This document shows, piece after piece, positions 56,328 to 64,000 of a stretch of 64,000 bases of DNA (the first letter of the stretch is position 1; every line of letters begins with the position of its first letter). A model generated the notes under the pieces. That model had not been told where the DNA came from and did no database searches. It saw only the letters and a list, made by a program, of their open reading frames with translations. The translations under genes were made by a program, and so were the position numbers. Origin of the DNA: an uncultured Sunxiuqinia sp. Lineage in GTDB: Bacteria; Bacteroidota; Bacteroidia; Bacteroidales; Prolixibacteraceae. Location: assembly GCF_963678245.1 (NCBI RefSeq), contig NZ_OY782770.1:1178001-1242000 (forward strand), given 5' to 3'.

Positions 56328-57575
56328 ATGAAGATATTTAAATTTGGTGGGGCCTCAGTCAGCTCAACTGATGCGATAAAAAACGCCACTTCAATCATCG
56401 ATTTATTTCCTGATAAAAAAGTTATTGTTGTTTCAGCAATGGGCAAAACAACCAATGAACTTGAGGAGTTGGTTAAAAGCTATTTCAACAGAGCCAGCAA
56501 CATGGAGTTAATTTTGGAGCGTATCAAGAATTATCATGCCGGTATTACCACCGGACTTGGATTGACTGATGCTGACTTGGGTCAGGTTGAAGTGTTGTTT
56601 GCAGATCTGAAAAAGCGCCTGAGCATGAACCCATCGTTGAACTTCGACTACGAGTATGATCAGGTGGTTTGCTATGGCGAGCTGATTTCAACGGCCATCA
56701 TCTCTGCCTATTTAAACAAGCAGGGATTGAAAAGCCAATGGATGGATATCCGCCAAAGTTTGCGAACGGATGAAACGCATCGCGAGGCAGTTGTTGATTG
56801 GAAATGGTCGGAGATGTTGATCAATAACAGCTTTAATTTTCGTGATACCGATTTGTATGTAACGCAAGGGTTTATCGGTTCAACCAATACCAATCAAACG
56901 ACCACATTGGGCCGTGAGGGATCTGATTTTACAGCTGCAATTTTAGGCAACCTGCTAAATGCTGAGAGTGTCACTATCTGGAAAAATGTTCCCGGGGTGT
57001 TGAATGGTGATCCGGTTGATTTTGAAGACACGGTAAAACTGGAAGAGCTTTCTTATAGAGAAGCAATTGAGCTGGCCTATTCCGGAGCCAAAGTCATTCA
57101 TCCGAAAACGATCAAACCCTTGCGCAACAAAAAAATTCCACTGCTGGTTCGACCGTTCGATTTTCCTGACCAAGCCGGGACTATGATTCATGATGTGGGG
57201 CATCAGCTGGATTTAGTCCCGATTTTTATACTGAAGAAAAATCAGGCACTGGTTACCATCTCTCCGTCCGACTTTTCATTTATTGGTATTGATCAGCTAT
57301 CTGGGGTTTTTAGCCTGTTTAAAAAGCGCCGCATCAAGGTCAACCTGATACAGCAATCGGCAATCGACCTTTCGTTGTGTATTGATGAGCCCGAGGTCGG
57401 TTTGGAAAGCTTGGTTGTTGAATTACGGAAAAAGTTTGATGTGCTATACAATACCGGGCTGATTTTGGCAACCATCCGTTTTTACGATGACGATGCGCTG
57501 ATTAAAATGAAAAATAGTCGTCAATTATTTTTGGAACAAAAAAGCCGTCGAACGACTCGTTTGGTTCTGAAATAA
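56328..57575 (+). CDS. Aspartate kinase
   Basis: Monofunctional aspartokinase, first step of lysine, threonine, methionine and diaminopimelate synthesis. From the ATG at 56328 it is 415 residues: KIFKFGGASVSSTDAI (ATP site), VCYGELISTAIISAYLN, TLGREGSDFTAAILG (catalytic region), then VTIWKNVPGVLNGDP. The C-terminal regulatory ACT-type region is FSFIGIDQLSGVFSLFKKRRIKVNL. The length is between typical class I and short forms. No homoserine dehydrogenase domain is fused. It stands alone, and a membrane-fusion protein follows on the same strand. Confidence 0.93.
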   Translation: MKIFKFGGASVSSTDAIKNATSIIDLFPDKKVIVVSAMGKTTNELEELVKSYFNRASNMELILERIKNYHAGITTGLGLTDADLGQVEVLFADLKKRLSMNPSLNFDYEYDQVVCYGELISTAIISAYLNKQGLKSQWMDIRQSLRTDETHREAVVDWKWSEMLINNSFNFRDTDLYVTQGFIGSTNTNQTTTLGREGSDFTAAILGNLLNAESVTIWKNVPGVLNGDPVDFEDTVKLEELSYREAIELAYSGAKVIHPKTIKPLRNKKIPLLVRPFDFPDQAGTMIHDVGHQLDLVPIFILKKNQALVTISPSDFSFIGIDQLSGVFSLFKKRRIKVNLIQQSAIDLSLCIDEPEVGLESLVVELRKKFDVLYNTGLILATIRFYDDDALIKMKNSRQLFLEQKSRRTTRLVLK

Positions 57576-57713
57576 AGAATTGGGTCGCCCTTCGAATCGG
57601 TATTTCTCATTAAGGGGTGTTGCAATAACATTATTTTGTTTGTAGCAAACATATATTTTATTGTAAATTTAAACATCCCAAAAAACGATCGGTTTCGAGC
57701 AAAAATCAACAAC

Positions 57714-58994
57714 ATGGTAAAAAGTAAAAAAAACAAACGACTTCCATTTCTGGTCATCTTATTTGTAGTCTTGGTCATTATAGTATTAATCGTTGCTAAA
57801 AATAAAGGATGGATTGGTAACGAATTTGAGATAAAGGTAACTACAGAGCAAGTTGAAAGCAAAACCATTGTTGAGCTGATTACTGCAAATGGGAAAGTCC
57901 AGCCGGAAACGGAAGTGAAAATTAGTCCTGATGTTTCGGGTGAAATTATTCAGATGGATGTTGAGGAGGGTGATGAAATCAGGAAAGGGCAGTTGCTGGT
58001 TATCATTAAGCCCGACATGTATATCCAGGCATTGAATCGTGCCGAAGCCAGCCTGAATTCATCAAAAGCCCGCTTAGCCCAAGCCGAAGCTCAACTCATT
58101 GAAAAAGAACTTTCTTTTGATCGATCCAAAACCTTATTCGGACAGGAGGCCATTCCAAAGTCGGAATTTGAGTCGGCTCAAGCGGCTCTTAAAATAGCAC
58201 AGGCTGAAGTTCGTGCGGCTGAATTTTCAGTGAAATCCGCGGAAGCATCGGTAGCTGAGGCTAAAGAACAGTTGGTAAAAACCAAAATCTATTCGCCGAT
58301 GGATGGAACTATTTCCCGGTTAAATGTAGAGCAGGGTGAGCGGGTTGTTGGAACCAACATGTACGCCGGAACCGAAATGATGGTTATCGCCAACCTCAAT
58401 AAAATGGAAGTGAAGGTAGAGGTTAACGAAAATGATATTGTGAAGGTGGTAAAGGGAGATACAGCCTTGGTTGAAGTTGACGCTTATTTAAACCGGAATT
58501 TTAAAGGTGTTGTTACTGAAATTGCCAATTCGGCTAATACGATTGGAACATCTAACGATCAGGTGACCAATTTCAACGTAAAGGTGCTTTTGTTGCAAGA
58601 GTCTTATGCTGATTTAATCGACAGCACGTCAATGAATGTTTATCCCTTTCGCCCCGGTATGTCTGCTACCGTTGATATTCAGACTGAAACCCGAAGAGGG
58701 GTTATCGCCATCCCTATTCAGGCTGTAACAACCCGGGTTGTTGACAGTGAGAAATCATCAGAAAAATCGGAGGCTGAAAAGGAGGAAGTTGTTTTTCTTT
58801 TGAAGGATGGTTTTGCCCACAGGCAAGCCGTTGAAACCGGCATTCAGGATAATATGGATATTGAAATTTTAAATGGGATTGGCGATGGTGACGAAGTAAT
58901 TACCGGGCCATATAATATTGTCAGCCGAACTTTGAAAGATAGCGTGAAAGTGCAATCGGTTGATGAAACGGAACTGTTTGAAGCAAAAGAATAA
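57714..58994 (+). CDS. Efflux membrane-fusion (periplasmic adaptor) protein, HlyD/MacA-like
   Basis: From ATG 57714 it has 426 residues. An N-terminal membrane anchor (LPFLVILFVVLVIIVLIV) is followed by a lipoyl half-motif (GEIIQMDVEEGDEIRKGQLLVII). A long coiled-coil hairpin comes next (about residues 95-195, rich in Ala and Glu), then the second lipoyl half (KIYSPMDGTISRLNVEQGERV) and beta-barrel domains. Adaptors of this type join an inner-membrane ABC (MacB-like) or RND pump to an outer-membrane channel. No pump or channel gene is next to it, so the partner is unknown. An alternative start at 57636 adds non-typical residues. Confidence 0.88.
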   Translation: MVKSKKNKRLPFLVILFVVLVIIVLIVAKNKGWIGNEFEIKVTTEQVESKTIVELITANGKVQPETEVKISPDVSGEIIQMDVEEGDEIRKGQLLVIIKPDMYIQALNRAEASLNSSKARLAQAEAQLIEKELSFDRSKTLFGQEAIPKSEFESAQAALKIAQAEVRAAEFSVKSAEASVAEAKEQLVKTKIYSPMDGTISRLNVEQGERVVGTNMYAGTEMMVIANLNKMEVKVEVNENDIVKVVKGDTALVEVDAYLNRNFKGVVTEIANSANTIGTSNDQVTNFNVKVLLLQESYADLIDSTSMNVYPFRPGMSATVDIQTETRRGVIAIPIQAVTTRVVDSEKSSEKSEAEKEEVVFLLKDGFAHRQAVETGIQDNMDIEILNGIGDGDEVITGPYNIVSRTLKDSVKVQSVDETELFEAKE

Positions 58995-59204
58995 TTCCGC
59001 ATTAAAAAAATCAGCTCGATTTTATGAGTATCAAGGAAGTGTTGTATTTTTTTAATCTCAGCCCTTTTCTTTAAAAGGATGCAATTGAAAACGGTTGAAT
59101 ACAGCTATCTCCAATCACTTTAGACTTCCTCGGAGCAATGAAATTGTTTATAAAAACAAATAACTTTTCAGAAGTATTTGAATCGTAAAACCACTAAAAA
59201 GAAG

Positions 59205-59237
59205 AAGGCTTTCTCGCGATGAAAAAGCCTTTTTTTA
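59205..59237 (-). terminator. Intrinsic terminator between the adaptor gene and nrdJ
   Basis: AAGGCTTT and AAAGCCTT form a stem around a 9- to 11-nt loop. Plus-strand T residues follow on one side, and TTCTTCTTTTT on the other. It serves nrdJ on the minus strand and could also stop plus-strand transcripts. Confidence 0.7.
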
Positions 59238-59254
59238 TTGATTGATTGAATCGG

Positions 59255-61816
59255 TTATCCACATTTGGAAGAACCGCAGTCAGGGCAGGTCAAGCAACCT
59301 TCCTGATAAATAACATTATTTGATCCACACTCACCACAAACAGTACCTTCAGCAACCGTTCCGTTCGGAATGTATTTTTTTAGCGCGCGGGCAACACCGG
59401 CTTTCCAGCTGTTAATAGTGTCATTATCGAGTTGCAGGCTGGTTACCGTATCTACAACTTTATGAATTGACATGCCATGACGCAGAATTCCGGAAATCAA
59501 TTTTGCGTAGTTCCAGAACACCGGATTGAATTTGTACGACAATCCTTCGATAGTGGTTTTATAGCCACGTTTGTTGGTGTATTGGAAATCGTAACGCGAG
59601 TTTCCTGCATCATCGCGGCTTTTAATGATTTTACCTTTAGTTACCGAGCGAGGCAATAGAATTCCATCTTCATCGTCCTGTAATCCGGTGAAAATTTCGT
59701 AAGGAAGATCACCTACCAAACCAATAAATGCAACCCACTTGTCTTTATTGTTTTGAAAGCGTACTACATCCGCTTCAAGTTCATCAGGCCGATTGGTTGG
59801 GAAAGAGGAGAATTTTGCCTTTTTCTTATCTTCTTTTTTATTTGAAATCAGAACTCCTGAACGAGATCCGTCGCGATAAACGGTAACTCCTTTACATCCA
59901 CTTTTCCATGCTTCGAAGTAGAGTTTTCCAACTAACTCTTCCTCAGCATCAGCTGGTAAATTGATCGTTACACTAATCGAATGATCAACCCATTTTTGAA
60001 TACGACCTTGCATGTGCACTTTACGCATCCAATCAACATCGTTTGACGTGGCTTTGTAATAAGGCGATTTAGCGACCAGTTCGTCCAGCTCTTCTTGTTC
60101 ATATTGCTTGGTTGTATCGTAGCCATTGGCTTTCATCCATGTCACAAATTTGTGATGAAAAACAATGTACTCCTCCCAGCTGTCACCTACTTCATCAACA
60201 AAGTCTACACGTACTTCTTTATCATTAGGATTTACTTTACGACGACGTTTGTATACAGGCATAAAAACCGGCTCAATTCCAGAAGTTGTTTGCGTCATCA
60301 AGCTGGTTGTTCCTGTTGGAGCAATTGTTAGCAGGGCAATGTTGCGTCGGCCATATTTTACCATGTCCGTGTAAAGTGCTTCGTCTTGCTCACGAATACG
60401 CTGAATCATGGGATTGTTCTTTTCACGCTCACTGTCGTAAATTGAAAATGAACCTCGTTCCTTGGCAATATTAACCGATGAGCGATAAGCTTCAACAGCC
60501 AGTGTTTTGTGAATTTCTTCACTAAAATCAGTGGCATCTTCAGTTCCGTAACGCAATCCTAAAGAGGCAAGCATGTCGCCTTCTGCCGTAATTCCAACTC
60601 CGGTACGACGTCCTTCTTTGGCTTTTTTCTGAATTTTCTCCCAAAGTTTGAGCTCAATGTATTTGATTTCTTCAGCTTCAGGATCAGCTTTGATTTTTTC
60701 AATAATACCATCAATTTTCTCCAACTCCAGATCAATAATGTCGTCCATCATTCGCTGAGCATAGCCAACATGTTCTTTAAACTTTTCGAAGTTGAATTTC
60801 GCCTCTGAAGTAAATGGGTTTTCTACATACGAATAAAGATTGATTGCCAATAAACGACAGCTGTCATATGGGCAAAGAGGAATTTCGCCACATGGATTTG
60901 TTGAAACCGTTTTGTAGCCTAAATCTGCATAGCAATCAGGAACTGATTCGCGCGTAATGGTATCCCAGAAAAGAATACCCGGCTCGGCAGATTTCCAGGC
61001 GTTGTGTACAATCTTTTTCCAGATTTGGTTCGCATTGGTTTCCTTTACAAACACCGGATTTTCAGATTCGATTGGGTATTGCTGGCTGTAAAGTTCTCCA
61101 CTTTCGATCGACTGCATAAAGTCGTCGTGAATTTTTACCGATACATTTGCGCCGGTAACTTTCCCTTGTTCCAACTTGGCATCAATAAAACTTTCAGAGT
61201 CGGGATGTTTAACAGAAACGGAAAGCATCAACGCTCCACGACGACCATCCTGAGCGACTTCTCGTGTTGAGTTTGAATAGCGCTCCATAAACGGAACGAT
61301 ACCGGTAGAAGTTAAGGCAGAGTTTTTGACCGGTGAACCTTTTGGCCGGATGTGTGATAAATCGTGTCCAACGCCGCCACGTCGTTTCATCAGCTGTACT
61401 TGTTCCTGATCGATTTTCAGGATGCCACCATAAGAGTCTGAGTCGCCCTCGTTTCCAACAACAAAGCAGTTGGAAAGAGAAGCAATCTGATAGTCGTTAC
61501 CGATTCCCGTCATTGGACCACCTTGGGGAACGATATGTTTAAAATCTTTCAGAAGCTCGTAAACCTGTTTTTCAGACATTGGGTTTTCATACTTCTTTTC
61601 GATTCTGGCAATTTCTTTTGCCAGGCGCATATGCATTTCGTCTGGATTCTTTTCATAGATATTACCGAAAGAATCTTTCAACGCATATTTGTTAATCCAT
61701 ACCCGGGCTGCTAAATCATCTCCGTTGAAATAATTTAATGTTGCCTGGTATGCTTCCTCTTGGGAAAAAATTTTCTTGCCCGTTTTGGGCTCAACTGCCA
61801 CATTTTTGAAAGCCAT
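59255..61816 (-). CDS. nrdJ: Adenosylcobalamin-dependent (class II) ribonucleotide reductase
   Basis: An 853-residue class II RNR that makes deoxyribonucleotides using coenzyme B12 instead of a diiron or glycyl radical. Active-site segments include IASLSNCFVV (first redox Cys), RRGGVGHDLSHIRPKGSPV, KTVSTNPCGEIPLCPYDSC (radical Cys region) and IAPTGTTSLMTQTTSGIEPV. The C-terminus has an iron- or zinc-like Cys motif, CGECGSN and CPDCGSSKCG, with the terminal Cys pair that regenerates the active site. There is no nrdA/nrdB or nrdD in the window, and no cobalamin riboswitch upstream. Confidence 0.95.
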   Translation of the reverse strand: MAFKNVAVEPKTGKKIFSQEEAYQATLNYFNGDDLAARVWINKYALKDSFGNIYEKNPDEMHMRLAKEIARIEKKYENPMSEKQVYELLKDFKHIVPQGGPMTGIGNDYQIASLSNCFVVGNEGDSDSYGGILKIDQEQVQLMKRRGGVGHDLSHIRPKGSPVKNSALTSTGIVPFMERYSNSTREVAQDGRRGALMLSVSVKHPDSESFIDAKLEQGKVTGANVSVKIHDDFMQSIESGELYSQQYPIESENPVFVKETNANQIWKKIVHNAWKSAEPGILFWDTITRESVPDCYADLGYKTVSTNPCGEIPLCPYDSCRLLAINLYSYVENPFTSEAKFNFEKFKEHVGYAQRMMDDIIDLELEKIDGIIEKIKADPEAEEIKYIELKLWEKIQKKAKEGRRTGVGITAEGDMLASLGLRYGTEDATDFSEEIHKTLAVEAYRSSVNIAKERGSFSIYDSEREKNNPMIQRIREQDEALYTDMVKYGRRNIALLTIAPTGTTSLMTQTTSGIEPVFMPVYKRRRKVNPNDKEVRVDFVDEVGDSWEEYIVFHHKFVTWMKANGYDTTKQYEQEELDELVAKSPYYKATSNDVDWMRKVHMQGRIQKWVDHSISVTINLPADAEEELVGKLYFEAWKSGCKGVTVYRDGSRSGVLISNKKEDKKKAKFSSFPTNRPDELEADVVRFQNNKDKWVAFIGLVGDLPYEIFTGLQDDEDGILLPRSVTKGKIIKSRDDAGNSRYDFQYTNKRGYKTTIEGLSYKFNPVFWNYAKLISGILRHGMSIHKVVDTVTSLQLDNDTINSWKAGVARALKKYIPNGTVAEGTVCGECGSNNVIYQEGCLTCPDCGSSKCG

Positions 61817-62134
61817 ACACCAAAAATTAAAATACTGTTTTTGTTAACTGATTGTAAACTTGATTACAAGTTAAATCCCTTTACGCTGTTTTTGCTCCAT
61901 GCAATATAACATTGAAATAAAGAAAATGGAATACTATTTATTTGATCGGGCTTTAAAGTTATCAACCAAAATATGTTAGTTGACTGACAATCAATATTTA
62001 ATGTTTTTGATAATTAAGAAAAGTTTACCAAAACGGAAGACGAATGTAAAAAGGGGAGCTAAAAGTTATCCAAATGTAAACTATTGGCATTCAAAACAAC
62101 ATGGTACGATTTGACTTGAAAATGGTTTCAAAAA
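61817..62134 (-). other. Intergenic region upstream of nrdJ, nothing recognised
   Basis: A 318-bp AT-rich spacer. I looked for a B12-box (GCCACTG) and for an NrdR-type pair of inverted boxes and found neither. It presumably holds the nrdJ promoter. Confidence 0.5.
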
Positions 62135-63373
62135 TTAAAATATGTTGAAAACTTTTTCCAGAACCACTTGTGTCGCTCCCAGGTTTTTACTCATAAACGC
62201 TTGGCACTGTTTTGCAATTTCCAGACGCAATTTTTCATCTTTTAGCAGTTGATTTAAAATCTGGATCAGCTCGCCCGATTCATTTATTGAGAATGCTGCT
62301 CCAACCTTCCTCAGGTTGACGGCTTCCTGAAATTTCAGGTAATTGGGCCCAAAAATGACAGGGATATTGTAAATGGCAGCCTCAAGCGTATTGTGAATGC
62401 CTACTCCAAACCCTCCTCCAACGTAAGCAACGTCTGCATACCGATAAATGCTGGACAGTATCCCAATAGTATCGATTATTAGAATGCGCACGTTACACAG
62501 GTCCTGTTTACCGGCTTGTGTGTAACGGATAGCTTTTTCGGGGCACAACTCCAATAATCTTTTGATGTTGCTTTCTTTGACTTCGTGGGGGGCAAAAATA
62601 ATTTTTGTGTCGTGGTTTTGTTTGAGGAATTCAACCAGGCGCTCTTCGTCGGGTGCCCAGCTGCTCCCGGCAACAATTAGTTTTTGTTGGTTTTTGAATT
62701 TCTCGATTAGTGGAAGCGTTTTGCTGTTCGATGCGATTTCGGCAACCCGGTCGAATCGGGTATCTCCGGTAATCGTGTAATTTTCTATCTCAACACCGGC
62801 AAGCAGTTTTGCGGAGGCTTCGGTTTGCACAAAGAAATGACTGATCTTTTTCAGTGTTTTCCGATACCATTTCGCCCCGATACCGTTTTTAAAGAAAAGC
62901 TGTTCTTTGCGAAAGATGGCCGAAACCAAATAAAGCGGAATATTTTGTTGGTGGAGGAGCCGAATATAGTTGTACCAAAATTCATATTTAATAAAGAATA
63001 CCTTTTCAGGATTCACCAACTGAATGAACCTGATGGCATTTTTGGGGGTGTCTATCGGAAGGTAGCAGATGTAGTCAGCCTGCTCATAATTCTTTCTTAT
63101 TTCGTATCCACTGGGCGAAAAAAAGCTCAGTAGTATCTGATAGTTGGGCTGCTGTTTTTTGATTTGCTCAATTAGTGGGCGCCCCTGTTCAAACTCACCC
63201 AGCGAAGCACAGTGAACCCAGATGATGGGCTTGCTGTGATCGAGCTTTTCGTTTAGGTACGGGAAAGTCGCTTTTTGACCATTAAGAAGCAGGCGGGCTT
63301 TTTCGTTGAACAAGGCCGAAGCCCTCACGGCCAGTAAATAAAAACGAATACCAAGATGATACAGAAAATCCAT
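62135..63373 (-). CDS. waaA: 3-deoxy-D-manno-octulosonic acid (Kdo) transferase
   Basis: Transfers Kdo from CMP-Kdo to lipid A precursor at the inner face of the cytoplasmic membrane. The 412-residue protein has an N-terminal membrane-anchoring helix and the GT30 N-domain (IIWVHCASLGEFEQGRPLIEQIK), with the conserved Glu in GEFEQ. The C-domain has LIVAGSSWAPDEE and VAYVGGGFGVGIHNTLEAAIYNIPVIFGPNYLKFQEA. The length is normal. It indicates a Gram-negative cell with lipid A-Kdo. Upstream and in the same direction lies rnhA after 56 bp. Confidence 0.95.
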   Translation of the reverse strand: MDFLYHLGIRFYLLAVRASALFNEKARLLLNGQKATFPYLNEKLDHSKPIIWVHCASLGEFEQGRPLIEQIKKQQPNYQILLSFFSPSGYEIRKNYEQADYICYLPIDTPKNAIRFIQLVNPEKVFFIKYEFWYNYIRLLHQQNIPLYLVSAIFRKEQLFFKNGIGAKWYRKTLKKISHFFVQTEASAKLLAGVEIENYTITGDTRFDRVAEIASNSKTLPLIEKFKNQQKLIVAGSSWAPDEERLVEFLKQNHDTKIIFAPHEVKESNIKRLLELCPEKAIRYTQAGKQDLCNVRILIIDTIGILSSIYRYADVAYVGGGFGVGIHNTLEAAIYNIPVIFGPNYLKFQEAVNLRKVGAAFSINESGELIQILNQLLKDEKLRLEIAKQCQAFMSKNLGATQVVLEKVFNIF

Positions 63374-63429
63374 ATTTTGGTGACTTAATTCGGTAGCAAA
63401 AGTAGTGAAATGTTTATGTATTGAATTGC

Positions 63430-63900
63430 TTATGCTTGACTTTGCAGATACCCAACATCTTTTTTCAGGTTTGGCTCAAACGAGGCTTCAACGGCAAGTT
63501 CGTCGCACCGTTCGTTTTCAGGGATATTGGCATGCCCCTTCACCCACTTAAAGCTGACTTGGTGTAGTTGATAAACTTTCAGGAAACGAGTCCACAAATC
63601 GACATTCTTCTTGCCTTTGAAACGCTTTTTCACCCAGCTCCACAGCCATTTTTTTTCAACTGCATCCACCACATATTTCGAGTCGGAGTAAATGGTCACC
63701 TGGCAATTGGAAAACTTCAAAGCTTCCAGCGCTACAATTACGGCTAGTAGCTCCATCCGGTTATTGGTTGTCAGTTCAAAGCCTTCCGAAATTTCTTTGC
63801 GATGCTGTCCGGCCAGCATCACAACTCCGTAACCGCCCGGTCCGGGATTACCCCTGGCCGCACCATCAGTGTATATTGTAACGCGTGGTGAGTTTGTCAT
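63430..63900 (-). CDS. rnhA: Ribonuclease HI
   Basis: Cleaves RNA in RNA-DNA hybrids. The 156-residue protein has the four-acid catalytic site: Asp in IYTDGAARGNPGPGGYG, Glu in NNRMELLAVIVALEAL, Asp in TIYSDSKYVVDAV, and Asp in ENERCDELA, with the active-site His in VKGHANIPENE. It has a normal length and no N-terminal hybrid-binding domain. It may be transcribed with waaA, and its promoter element is at 63918. Confidence 0.96.
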   Translation of the reverse strand: MTNSPRVTIYTDGAARGNPGPGGYGVVMLAGQHRKEISEGFELTTNNRMELLAVIVALEALKFSNCQVTIYSDSKYVVDAVEKKWLWSWVKKRFKGKKNVDLWTRFLKVYQLHQVSFKWVKGHANIPENERCDELAVEASFEPNLKKDVGYLQSQA

Positions 63901-63917
63901 GATTCAGTTATTTGGGG

Positions 63918-63925
63918 CAAATATA
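63918..63925 (-). promoter_or_regulatory. -7 promoter element for rnhA
   Basis: On the minus strand the sequence reads TATATTTG, a match to TAnnTTTG, 17 bp before the rnhA ATG. A -33 element is not clear. Confidence 0.5.
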
Positions 63926-63935
63926 CAAATAGAAA

Positions 63936-63962
63936 AGGGTGACCCTACTTTCTGGTCACCCT
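63936..63962 (-). terminator. Intrinsic terminator of an upstream minus-strand gene
   Basis: AGGGTGACC and GGTCACCCT form a perfect 9-bp stem, with TTTTCTATTT following on the minus strand. It probably ends a gene lying beyond the right edge of the window. Confidence 0.7.
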
Positions 63963-64000
63963 CAAATTATATCGTATTCCAATTTTTATTGAATGATGGT

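Noticed and set aside
61817-62134. Cobalamin riboswitch upstream of the B12-dependent nrdJ
   Set aside because: No B12-box (GCCACTG on the coding strand) or matching conserved core could be found in the spacer.
1-64000. CRISPR arrays, prophage or insertion sequences
   Set aside because: No regularly spaced repeats, integrase, transposase or phage structural gene was recognised on either strand.

Overview
This 64 kb window is chromosomal DNA from a member of the Bacteroidota, probably an environmental Marinilabiliales/Prolixibacteraceae-like organism. That taxonomic guess rests on gene content and style, not on a database search. The main signs are: promoters with the phylum's TAnnTTTG -7 element and few Shine-Dalgarno sites; ribosomal protein S16 with a long acidic tail; the order PASTA protein, RluA-family pseudouridine synthase, D-Ala-D-Ala ligase; a GH92 mannosidase; and an SDR-type fructuronate reductase next to UxuA. 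I see no rRNA, CRISPR array, prophage or intact insertion sequence. One tRNA (Glu, TTC) is present. Layout: 0-10 kb holds a small SLOG-fold protein, a hexuronate catabolism pair (uxuA and an SDR reductase) with a divergent AraC regulator, an acyl-CoA dehydrogenase, a FUSC-type membrane protein and an M20 dipeptidase. A roughly 400 bp intergenic stretch follows (9181-9586) that folds into several hairpins and ends in a plus-strand terminator with no gene to explain it. 10-24 kb is housekeeping: dnaB, the ddl/rlu/PASTA cluster, rpsP, prfB with its programmed frameshift, a frameshifted GNAT gene, a polyphosphate kinase joined in frame to an ArsC-like domain, a SpoU methyltransferase, oxyR, tRNA-Glu and rpsT. 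24-30 kb holds radC, a three-gene envelope-carbohydrate set (two NodB-type deacetylase-like proteins flanking a FemAB/GNAT-like protein), a methyltransferase and upp. 30.3-34.3 kb is a cluster of broken genes: a possible CcoS remnant, a Crp/Fnr regulator and a His-rich exported protein each cut by an in-frame TAA, a TonB-dependent receptor with two frameshifts, and the tail of a DUF4625-like protein joined to that receptor by an apparent deletion. 34-42 kb holds a thioesterase, a respiratory module (cytochrome b, Rieske protein, octaheme cytochrome with TPR tail), a badly degraded NUDIX/NrtR-type regulator, and two tandem paralogous exported proteins built from paired jelly-roll domains. 42-49 kb holds a two-component system and a nitrosative-stress module (hcp, an Fe-S protein and a divergent Crp/Fnr regulator). 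A good palindrome lies about 41 bp upstream of the inferred start of the Fe-S gene transcript. 49-64 kb holds GH92, a basic secretory protein-type metalloprotease, a laccase-domain protein, a queuosine-precursor transporter preceded by a candidate preQ1-I riboswitch whose pseudoknot would use the start codon, trkH, aspartokinase, an orphan efflux adaptor, class II ribonucleotide reductase, Kdo transferase and ribonuclease H. The most interesting observations are the preQ1 candidate, the PPK1-ArsC fusion, the structured non-coding stretch at 9.2-9.6 kb, the octaheme/Rieske/cytochrome b module, and the concentrated gene decay at 30-34 and 39-40 kb.
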